Origin: Schizochytrium sp. CCTCC M209059
Lineage: Eukaryota; Sar; Bigyra; Thraustochytrida; Thraustochytriidae
Assembly (NCBI GenBank): GCA_000818945.1
Contig: KN805474.1
Location: 1-34,544, forward strand
Direction: 5' to 3'
DNA length: 34,544 nucleotides
The position numbers and the translations under genes are program-made. Position 1 is the stretch's first letter, and every line of letters begins with the position of its first letter. Shown here piece after piece: positions 28,401-34,544 of the stretch. A model generated the notes under the pieces. It made no database searches. It was not told the origin of the DNA and saw nothing but the letters and a program-made list of their open reading frames with translations.

Positions 28401-29482
28401 TGTACGCTGCGGCCAACGAAGTTGCAGAAAAGGACTGTCTCAACAACGATGTCGCAAGAGTTGCCGAAGATGAGAACAGCGAGAGCTCATTTTCGCAAGT
28501 AAGCGCGGATGTGGAGGTGCTCGAAGACGCCAAAGAGACCAAGCAAGATATCATTTCGCCAAGCAAAGGTGCACCAGCAGACATGGCCGGAAGCGCCGAA
28601 GATTGCGAGTTTGCAAATGCTCTCGCGAACGTTGATTCTGTCGAAACTCCACTTGGAGTGCACAACGTGGAAAAAGGAATTACTAGTGAGGTAAATGCTG
28701 GAGCCGACTTTGAAAAGGAAGCATACGTTGAGATGGAGTGCAAGAATGGAGATGGTGTCACTTCCCACGGAGATGACGCAGACGCTGCGCTGACTGCGAG
28801 CGCAGCGCAAGCAAAAGAAGAAGTCGGAATCGCCACGGAAATAAGTGTTCTGGAACCAACCGCAGCTCCAGAGGAGGATGCCGATGGCTACGAAGCTGAA
28901 GAGGCCTTTGAGCCGCAAACAGATTCGCCAGCGGACTATCCGGTCTCGGCGGAGGAAGACGGCGCGTATGCGTTTGAAAATCTTGCAGAGGAGCAACAAG
29001 AATATGAACAACTCGAGGAGGAAGCCAAGACAGGACAAGACTATCGCGCTGCGAGCGCAGCAACAGAGCGGGTGCCTCCAGAAGCCATCGAAAAGCCCCA
29101 GAGTGCGCCAGACTACGCGCCACCAAGGTCACAAGAAGGTCTTCGAATTGACAAAGCTGCAAATGATGGGCAGTATCAATGGTACGAGGTGTACGATGAG
29201 GGAAGCGGGTACATGTACTATCAGCACGCAGTAACGGGAGAAACGCAGTGGGAGCCACCGGCTGAGGGCTATGTTCCATATCAGTACCCAGAGGATGAAG
29301 CCTATGATGGTGGCGCTGGCGAAGACGCGCAGCAAGGAATAGACGCGCAGCAAGGAATAGGCGCTGGCGAAGAAGGATGGGCAGCGGACGGCGCATTGGC
29401 CTCGGAGGGAGAGCAGCGCGAGGACGAAGCGGTACAGCCGCAGAGACCGACACGCGCGAGCTTTTATTCAATTGACATGTAA
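25472..29482 (+). CDS. Large acidic, proline-rich protein with C-terminal WW domain
   Basis: 1336 aa from ATG 25472. The N-terminal 120 residues are compact (QDLELLRDLLRTQG..., FLEKFFLTFEQHRRKGLNVV) and without a family I recognise. Residues about 150-255 form a strongly basic coiled coil (RARARQRAQVRRMLVRKDQYMDELLEKRE). Then come proline-rich clusters (about 340-400, APPPPPPQRK and KPPPPMLAPPPPS) that could bind SH3 or WW domains. A very acidic, low-complexity middle spans about 420-1200. One WW domain at about 1234-1262 has both signature tryptophans and the following proline (QWYEVYDEG, YMYYQHAVTGETQWEPP). The N-terminal module with coiled coil and a WW suggests a scaffold, but the function is unknown. 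The middle is repetitive at DNA level (26951-27121). Confidence 0.82.
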   Translation: MAAKAGPRSYGQDLELLRDLLRTQGTARRKQYLRNFLRDQDGFARGIWREAVRNHPGISDDAFLEKFFLTFEQHRRKGLNVVAVARDDATWYGPHGPHSHEPELCSVSRRPAALAKPYISPYEVIRWANQEVAANDMQVSFARRQESSMRTALQQNTKERQSLEELDIAREKARARARQRAQVRRMLVRKDQYMDELLEKREIDRIEARKKVRAKNRKEFREVRKRVKDREAKRLAKLKHAMKRRGQGPAFPRTAPLPRHPYQPVQFDRNTLESVPGAPRLKPKYKPLPKPPAMLASENNSKKEAQNNVEVKRTKISEDDLQREPLTAPLRERLLPDKKLPTPSSPKAPPASTALPKRISPPSPPKRSKQVAPPPPPPQRKSQSKPPPPMLAPPPPSLQSGYAKSPETFVPFASQPAQETKLHAETDVKLDVELDDPMDDCDVEGKDAAEKDPARSELGTADAASLEIYYHGQEDEVGLGLRQDITQDQQEEIESQDQGEVENQNDGEIENQDDGEIEIQEHEEAENQNDGEIENQDRQGEAQNLDQEGDQKDFQDRESHEKVFDRSSTAKEEMDYAQVKGSASDHDREILELSEADAVGQEPKEAHELSEEAPMLAKDAEMSEEAHSTSAKNEGNEGETEHPVRVEIAESQKPRDQQDQQQQKADTMNETNFNCLDDAESTEGEAQKDTDAENSTHGVDSIDDGAVTSASMQKLETENNDENTLANEATEMGAREAEFDENALTYPVPETGGLDEIETSAAIDVKSTEAAMKSVREGGQAEDPLAKQATVIESSITRDSGSALHAEVHDDVSEALQGNEGNENGNKGSKVHVGEEALASFSMVGQNPAMMEVIDGTSFDNGAMNDMHESVIAETNDADELQVANGDVFTQAADDATDKGALEKEDGADDATSTAGKSEEQGEQELALEESVVTDPNEEPPAHREEYSEAVQADHSTIEETKDQEAEMKEYEEEAEVYAAANEVAEKDCLNNDVARVAEDENSESSFSQVSADVEVLEDAKETKQDIISPSKGAPADMAGSAEDCEFANALANVDSVETPLGVHNVEKGITSEVNAGADFEKEAYVEMECKNGDGVTSHGDDADAALTASAAQAKEEVGIATEISVLEPTAAPEEDADGYEAEEAFEPQTDSPADYPVSAEEDGAYAFENLAEEQQEYEQLEEEAKTGQDYRAASAATERVPPEAIEKPQSAPDYAPPRSQEGLRIDKAANDGQYQWYEVYDEGSGYMYYQHAVTGETQWEPPAEGYVPYQYPEDEAYDGGAGEDAQQGIDAQQGIGAGEEGWAADGALASEGEQREDEAVQPQRPTRASFYSIDM
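26951..27121 (+). repeat. 24-bp coding minisatellite
   Basis: About seven in-frame units of 24 bases (one of 27) encode variants of ENQNDGEI. The repeat is in frame, so unit gain or loss would change protein length without frameshift. Inside the acidic part of the WW protein. Confidence 0.85.
29324..29359 (+). repeat. 18-bp perfect tandem duplication in WW-protein gene
   Basis: Two identical 18-base units encode DAQQGI twice near the C-terminus, after the WW domain. In frame. Confidence 0.9.
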
Positions 29483-29547
29483 CATGGACTTATTTGGAAG
29501 GTTGAAAAGATGCCGCCCCATCTCATTGTACCGTTTTTGTTCACCAG

Positions 29548-30927
29548 CTAAATAACGATCGATTCGTAAAAATTATGGCGAGCGACCCACTCCTTTTGAA
29601 CGCTAGCATTGTCGCGTGTGATGTGACCAGATCGGCGCCATCCGCAGGCAAAGTATTCTGCCCCCACCATGTCGAAGAAGGTGAGCATGGGATGAGGCGT
29701 TCCCTTGCCCGAAAGGATGGTGCGTGCCCATTGGAGCTGATGAATGACGCGGGCAAAGTTGGATCCGATGCTGCCAATCGTGACCTTGGTCTCTGCCATG
29801 AGCAAAATTTGAGACATGAGCAGCAATCCCTCGTCGCTGGAGCCCTTTTCACGGAGGTGCTTTGCCGCAGAACATCTGCGCGACATTCCGACACATGCTT
29901 TTCCGAGTTCATGCAGTGCGGAGTAATTCGTGGGCACAGAAACAACGCGAAGAGGCTTTAGACGCAAAGGATAGCTTTCGAGCACATCAAAATCGTCTGA
30001 CGCGAGGAGAACTACCGAGGCGCCTGTCGCGCTCGCCACGGTACGAATGCTGGAAAGATATGCGTCATCAGAGAGATGCTCTCCCATCCAGTGGTCACCG
30101 CGACGCACGTGACAGGCAATGGCTTCGGTTTCAAAGTCGATTCCTGGGAAGAGGACCTTTTGAAGCGCCATTTTAAAGTCCAAAAGTCGCTGGTTCGGGC
30201 GGAGGACGTAATGGTAAAAGAGGGCCATGTACCAATGATCGTCGCGGTTCGGGAGCGGTGTGGACGCTGGAAGAAAGGGCGCAAGGTGAGTCTTGAGTGT
30301 CTCGCGAAGCACCGTGCGTAGGCCATTGCTTGTAAAGATCTCGCTACGAGACTCATCAAAACAGCGTGTAGCGGCCCTCTGTTCAAAGGAGGCCCGCTGC
30401 GGCGCAGCAGCGCATGTGCACTCTGGGCTAATGGGCGCAAATAGACAATCCCATGACTGCGAAGGGCACGTAGAGGCATTAACGTACGCGGTGTTGGACT
30501 CGTGCGCGCATAATCGCTTGCCGTCAACGGCAAGTACGGTTGCCCAGGTGATAAGGTAGCCATTGAGAAGAGATCCAAGGCCTTCGCCAGCACCGCGGTT
30601 CTGAAAGCTGATGGAGCGCGCTGTGTCCGAGCAGACTGCTTCAGAGGAGAAAAACTTTTCTAGGGCACTGAGAACAATTTCTGCATCTTTTTTCTGAGCC
30701 TTGCCCGAACTTTTTACTGCCTCGAGGTGTGTCGTTTCTTCCGCGAGCCACGGACTGTTGGCCTTGGCGCGGCCGGGGCCTCGATTTGCTCTAATTCCCG
30801 CGCGAGCAAGGCCTCCTCTTCCGGGGCTGTTGTCTGTGGCGCCGCCTGCCGCCGCCGAGACGCGTGGCGCCGCTAGCACCAGTGCCAACACCAGTGCCAG
30901 GGCCACGACCTGCAGCGCGCGCCTCAT
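29548..30927 (-). CDS. Fucosyltransferase-like glycosyltransferase (GT23/FUT8-like)
   Basis: 459 aa from ATG 30927; upstream codons are open but lack an ATG. Residues 1-25 are a clear signal peptide or short anchor (RRALQVVALALVLALVLAAPRVSA). The catalytic part shows NRGAGEGLGSLLNGYL (about 110-125), the fucosyltransferase donor motif HVRRGD at 273-278, the VVLLASDD strand and a C-terminal block, LLMSQILLMAETKVTIGSIGSNFARVIHQL, resembling the FUT8 region that reads the GDP-fucose pocket. Multiple cysteines and an Asn sequon (NAS near 150) suit a luminal protein. Predicted to add fucose to glycans in the Golgi; acceptor and linkage are unknown, and other HxRRxD fucosyltransferase families are alternatives. 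It converges with the WW-protein gene (65 bases between stops) and diverges from the TTL-like gene. Confidence 0.62.
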   Translation of the reverse strand: MRRALQVVALALVLALVLAAPRVSAAAGGATDNSPGRGGLARAGIRANRGPGRAKANSPWLAEETTHLEAVKSSGKAQKKDAEIVLSALEKFFSSEAVCSDTARSISFQNRGAGEGLGSLLNGYLITWATVLAVDGKRLCAHESNTAYVNASTCPSQSWDCLFAPISPECTCAAAPQRASFEQRAATRCFDESRSEIFTSNGLRTVLRETLKTHLAPFLPASTPLPNRDDHWYMALFYHYVLRPNQRLLDFKMALQKVLFPGIDFETEAIACHVRRGDHWMGEHLSDDAYLSSIRTVASATGASVVLLASDDFDVLESYPLRLKPLRVVSVPTNYSALHELGKACVGMSRRCSAAKHLREKGSSDEGLLLMSQILLMAETKVTIGSIGSNFARVIHQLQWARTILSGKGTPHPMLTFFDMVGAEYFACGWRRSGHITRDNASVQKEWVARHNFYESIVI

Positions 30928-31419
30928 GGTTCGAAAGATGAAATTTGCTGTATTCAAGGCCTAGTTGCTGTCGTTGACTACTAGCACTTTCGCAATATGC
31001 GAAACCCTTTTTTTGCGCAACCCCAATTCCCCATGCTGATCGGATTCTCCTCCTCGTCCACCTACTTTTACATGATGATGATGGTGATGATGATGGTGCC
31101 ACAGACGATGGGTTCAATCACGAGAGCGCGCTCGGGGCTACGGGCATCGGAGGCGCGCGTCGCCTGCGTGCGTTGCGTGTCGGGCTTGCTGCCTGTTTGT
31201 CTGCGCCAAGCAGCTACGGCGTGGCTCGTCTTGCGTGCCGTGAGGTGGTACGCAAGGCAAAGCGGCGAACGAACTGGGGTTGAGGACTGGGCATCTGAGG
31301 AGAAGGTTTAAGCAAGAACCGCTTGGCTTGGCTTGGCTTGGCTTGGCTTGGCTTGGCTAAATTCGACGACAAGGACGGTCGATTGATTGAACTTGTCAGC
31401 GAGCGCGTAGCGTGCGAAA
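30928..31419. promoter_or_regulatory. Divergent promoter of fucosyltransferase-like and TTL-like genes
   Basis: 492 bases between divergent ATGs. It holds a GATGAT-type run (about 31073-31097) and a (GCTTG)7 pentanucleotide repeat (31321-31358) about 60 bases before the TTL-like ATG. No gene is seen. Confidence 0.5.
31321..31358 (+). repeat. (GCTTG)7 pentanucleotide microsatellite
   Basis: Seven perfect GCTTG units plus GCT, in the probable 5' leader of the TTL-like gene. Confidence 0.95.
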
Positions 31420-33642
31420 ATGTCGCACAATGGATCAGACTTTGGACTGCTTGGCCTTGGCGGGTCGAGCAGGTCGTCTCGGTATTCGAACTCGTCGTCT
31501 TCGCGTGAATGGGGCGCCGGAGCACATTTTGGGAGAACGAGACTTTCGCTCCGCGCCCGTCTGATGCAAAAGATCGTGCCTCTTTGCTTTTGCGGAGGCT
31601 TGCTGGTGCTTTTGTTCCAGCTCACGGTAGTAAAGGATCTCTCGAAGACTTCGGACACTGCCTCGAAAAATGCGGGCAGCAGCAGCGGCTCCGTGTCTTC
31701 TGAAGCCAGCCATGACGGCTATCCAACTTCAAGCATGGGTGCTGCGATTGCTGAGGCGTCCCCATCCAAGTTTCTCTCTGAGATTACGTCGTTTGGACTT
31801 CCCGAATGGATGACAACCTTTCACGATAGTGATGAGGACGATATGAACGATGATGACGAGGATGAGCGTCTAGACATTGACGCCACTGTGGACCGCGCCG
31901 ATGATGATGAAGAAGGAGAAGAAGTCCACAGTGTCGCAAGTGCAGGCCTTCCATCGGGCGAGCCATTGCTGAGACCTGAAGTCCTGGATCAGAAAAGACA
32001 GCAAGACGAGGAAGAAGTTGACCATGAGGGGGACAAAAAGTCAAATGATTTCGATCTCGAGCTCGAGAACCAAGAAACGGGTGGTCTGCTGGGCATTGCC
32101 CTTAGCGATCATTTGGAGGATATCATTGGGGATCTTGGCAGTAGTTTGGAGAAAGATGGAGAGCAGGGTGGAGAGAGAACAAAGTTTGACAAAAATCTCG
32201 AGCTGGGAAGCTGGTCTCGCGAGGCAGAGGACGGCGATGATGAGAGCGACGGCAGGCTGAGCGTCGCTGATCGTGAAGCGCTGGAAAGCGCAGAGCTGAT
32301 GCAAAGTCTGGATCAGGGCGACGCGTCCTCGAGGGAAGACTCGAATGAAGATGGCGAGGGCGCAGGAGCGACCGTCGAGACCCCGGCGCCGGTATTCCGC
32401 GGAGAGACTCGATACGACGGCTCACAGATGATTCTTGCGCCGCAAGTGCAGCTTCCGCGTAAACCCATGGTGAAGACTTACAATAGCAAGAAGAACTTTT
32501 GGCCATGGTATGGAATTCTTCGGAAACGCGGCTGGATGACACGCACGACCGCCGAGGGTTCGAACGCCGGGGCAACCTTGCTCTTGTCACGTGGAAAGGT
32601 GCCATATATCAAGCAAGGCAAGCAAATGCTGAACAGCATCGGTGTTTCGGGGTGCATTGGCGGTACCAAATTGATGCAACTTTCGTGCCGACGCAGACTT
32701 GCCGAGCACCACGGATGCACGTATGAGGACTTGCGGATTCAGCCGGCACAATACAATTTGGACGTCAAGACTTCGTGCGAGGCTCTCTTTGTGGCCGCAT
32801 CGCGTCCGGAGAATCTCGAAAAGCTGTGGCTTTGGAAGCCGAGCACAACATTTCATGGCATGGGCATCAAGGTATTGCGGGGACTTGCTGACCTAAAGGC
32901 GCAGGTTGGTTCATGCGAGTCGCCCAAGGCTGTGATTGTCATGGAGTACGTGGCGGAACCAGCGACCATGCAGGGTGGCTACAAGTTCGACTTGCGCACA
33001 TACCTCTTGGTGGGAAGTCTGGATCCGCAGCTGGTGTTCTTTGCAGATGGCTTTGTCCGAAAATCAGACACACGGTATAGCCGAGACACCAAGAACACCA
33101 AGGTCCATGTCACCAATGCGGGAAGTCAGAGCAAAGTCAACCACTTTTTCAGCTTTGACGAGATGGCGGAGGAGCTGTCTCGCGAGATGGACTTTCCGCC
33201 AGAGTATCTTGCTCGCGCGCGCGAGTACATGAAAAAGGTGTCGCTGTATGTGTTCAAGACAACGGACGTGCAGAATAAGAAGCTCAAACGCGTTCCCGGG
33301 CGTTTCCACCTTTTTGCTATCGACTGGCTGATCGACAAGCTGGGTAATGTGCACTTGCTGGAGGGCAACGGGTATCCGCTCGTGACGGAGTATCCGGTGA
33401 AGGGCCTGACGCCGGAGATCTGGGAGGAACTCTTGGACCTCGTGCTTAAGATCCATGTAACCCCTCACGAGTTGCCAACGACGATGACGGTCAAGGATGG
33501 CTTTACATTTGGCAAGTGGTCACTCATCTACAACGATCTCGAGGAAAAGTACAACGGCGACCCCTTTTCGCCCTGTTACATGTTTCCGGCGCCGAGTTTG
33601 CTTGAGGATCCCAAGGCGCGTCGCACACAGCGACGCAACTGA
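31420..33642 (+). CDS. Membrane-anchored tubulin-tyrosine-ligase-like (TTL domain) protein
   Basis: 740 aa. Residues 1-48 are Ser/Gly/Arg-rich and basic before a single hydrophobic helix at about 49-72 (IVPLCFCGGLLVLLFQLTVV), the pattern of a type II signal anchor. Residues 75-340 are acidic and disordered. The TTL/ATP-grasp domain spans about 355-690, with WLWKPSTTFHGMGIKVL (Lys that contacts ATP), YKFDLRTYLLVGS, the HVTNAGSQSK block and LLEGNGYP (Glu and Asn metal ligands), all matching active TTLL enzymes. TTLL proteins add amino acids (Tyr, Glu, Gly) to tubulin or other proteins using ATP. Here the anchor would put the enzyme on, or inside, endomembranes; topology from charge favours a luminal catalytic domain, which would be unusual. 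Substrate unknown. Confidence 0.82.
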   Translation: MSHNGSDFGLLGLGGSSRSSRYSNSSSSREWGAGAHFGRTRLSLRARLMQKIVPLCFCGGLLVLLFQLTVVKDLSKTSDTASKNAGSSSGSVSSEASHDGYPTSSMGAAIAEASPSKFLSEITSFGLPEWMTTFHDSDEDDMNDDDEDERLDIDATVDRADDDEEGEEVHSVASAGLPSGEPLLRPEVLDQKRQQDEEEVDHEGDKKSNDFDLELENQETGGLLGIALSDHLEDIIGDLGSSLEKDGEQGGERTKFDKNLELGSWSREAEDGDDESDGRLSVADREALESAELMQSLDQGDASSREDSNEDGEGAGATVETPAPVFRGETRYDGSQMILAPQVQLPRKPMVKTYNSKKNFWPWYGILRKRGWMTRTTAEGSNAGATLLLSRGKVPYIKQGKQMLNSIGVSGCIGGTKLMQLSCRRRLAEHHGCTYEDLRIQPAQYNLDVKTSCEALFVAASRPENLEKLWLWKPSTTFHGMGIKVLRGLADLKAQVGSCESPKAVIVMEYVAEPATMQGGYKFDLRTYLLVGSLDPQLVFFADGFVRKSDTRYSRDTKNTKVHVTNAGSQSKVNHFFSFDEMAEELSREMDFPPEYLARAREYMKKVSLYVFKTTDVQNKKLKRVPGRFHLFAIDWLIDKLGNVHLLEGNGYPLVTEYPVKGLTPEIWEELLDLVLKIHVTPHELPTTMTVKDGFTFGKWSLIYNDLEEKYNGDPFSPCYMFPAPSLLEDPKARRTQRRN

Positions 33643-34434
33643 ACCATTAGGCGCTGACGATTGCGAAACGCACGACTTGAGAATGATGCTGGTGCGCGAG
33701 CTTTTCAATAACTGATGAAAGACCCTTTTTCTTAATTTCTTTGCAAGATGGCGGTGCGACACGATGCTTTCTTTCTATACACCGAATGAAGAAAGCGGCT
33801 TCTTTCTCGTTCTTGGTTTCGTTATCTTTTATCATAAAGAAAAAGAAAAAGAAATAGAAATGTTGGGTTCCTTCGTTTGCTTCATTCTCTTTGCACAGAT
33901 GCTGAGCTCATGTTGGTCCCTTTTGCATTGCTTGCACTTCTGATTCATGCGCTACAAGAAGCTAGCTCTTCATGCTGGATGATCCCATCAGATCTGATCT
34001 GAGTCCTCGCCACTCCCCAAACCCAGCAATTCCTCGCCACGTGCGCCTGCCATCGCCGCCCTTGCAGCTCGAGCATTGCTCTCCCTCCCTCCCTCTCTCC
34101 CTCTCTCTCTCTCGCTCGCCGCTCGCGTTTCATGCTCCAGGGGACGCAGTTTCGTTTCCTGCCCGTGTGGAAGCTGTGGGCGTGCACAAAGCATGCCCCG
34201 AGGAGGAGGTATATATATATACACCACGATGTGTCTGACACGAAGCTGCGCATGGCCGGCATGTTTGTTTGTTTGTTTGTTTGATTGATTGTACGTATGC
34301 GCGAGGAAGTCCTCCTGCGCTGCGCAGATCCCGTTGGCGGCGGCGGCGACGGGCGGCGAGGCGAGGCGCGCGAGCAGCGGCGTTGCGTTGCGGCAGGCAG
34401 GCAGGCAGGCAGGTAGGCAGGCAGGCGCGCGAGG
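33643..34434. other. Intergenic region rich in simple repeats
   Basis: About 790 bases. It contains an AAAAAG-rich tract (33835-33858), a CT-rich tract (34079-34116), a (TA)6 run at 34210-34221 that could act as a TATA element, (GTTT)5 at 34263-34283 and GGCA units at 34392-34426 just before the next ATG. No gene or structured RNA is recognised. Confidence 0.6.
34392..34426 (+). repeat. (GGCA)n tetranucleotide repeat
   Basis: Eight GGCA-type units with one GGTA variant, nine bases before the ATG at 34435, so in the leader of that gene. Confidence 0.9.
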
Positions 34435-34544
34435 ATGGACCTCGCGGCGGAGCTGGACGGCTTTGCGGCCGGCATGTGGGCCCCGGATGCCGCGGCGGCG
34501 GCGGCGCGCGCGGGCTTCGGCGCCGCCGCCGCGTCGGGCGAGTA
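34435..34544 (+). CDS. 5' end of an alanine-rich protein gene (partial)
   Basis: ATG 34435 opens a frame that runs to the window end without a stop (36 codons). It begins MDLAAELDGFAAGMWAPDA and turns into an Ala/Gly-rich stretch. Strong GC bias and the upstream CT, TA and GGCA tracts are typical of a gene start here. Family unknown; alanine-rich starts are common in regulatory proteins. A minus-strand frame over the same bases is less likely. Confidence 0.5.
   Translation, partial: MDLAAELDGFAAGMWAPDAAAAAARAGFGAAAASGE

Noticed and set aside
30928..30957. Fucosyltransferase-like start at 30957
   Set aside because: TTG codon; ATG 30927 gives a clean signal peptide.
1..34544. tRNA or rRNA genes
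   Set aside because: Scanned the intergenic gaps for B-box-like GGTTCGA motifs and cloverleaf pairing; the only clear hit (near 32556) lies inside the TTL-like coding sequence without matching stems.

Overview
The window is nuclear DNA from a unicellular eukaryote with the standard genetic code and a compact genome. Most genes are long uninterrupted frames packed on both strands, and a few have short GT-AG introns. Eukaryotic families dominate: a myosin motor, glucosidase II beta, EME1, calmodulin-lysine methyltransferase, a tubulin-tyrosine-ligase-like enzyme and an arrestin. The LRR-ROCO gene, built from one-repeat exons, resembles the LRR-ROCO genes of brown algae. I therefore lean towards a stramenopile, perhaps a thraustochytrid/labyrinthulomycete. 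That placement is an inference from gene content, not a demonstrated fact.

Layout. 1-73: tail of a + strand gene. 108-1178 (+): CaM-KMT-like methyltransferase, followed by a decayed copy of its own 3' end. 1359-2747 (-): arrestin-fold protein. 2748-4026: divergent promoter region with a CAG tract. 4027-9630 (+): myosin fused to RhoGEF (DH) and PH domains. 9910-14616 (-): nine-exon LRR-Roc-COR-TIR receptor-like gene. 14617-16010: long gene-poor gap with relics. 16011-17996 (+): EME1-like nuclease subunit. 18418-21447 (-): PepN-type M1 aminopeptidase with a presequence. 21756-22730 (-): three-exon single-pass membrane protein. 22868-24904 (-): glucosidase II beta subunit. 25472-29482 (+): large acidic, proline-rich WW-domain protein. 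29548-30927 (-): secreted or Golgi fucosyltransferase-like protein. 31420-33642 (+): membrane-anchored TTL-domain protein. 34435-end (+): start of an alanine-rich gene.

The most striking locus is 9910-14616. No continuous reading frame shows its N-terminus. Seven leucine-rich repeats are each encoded by their own exon (84 bp, one of 87 bp). All are in the same phase and preceded by an ATG exon. The five 5'-most LRR exons and their 174-175 bp introns sit in a tandem array with a period of about 259 bp. The spliced frame runs without interruption into Roc, COR and TIR domains, giving 1176 aa. This is a modular, recently expanded, probably recombining recognition ectodomain on a GTPase-TIR signalling core.

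The other genes are mostly housekeeping. Two secretory-pathway genes (fucosyltransferase-like and TTL-like) share a divergent promoter. Glucosidase II beta and the fucosyltransferase-like protein both point to N-glycan processing. The myosin-RhoGEF would couple actin motor activity to Rho GTPase activation.
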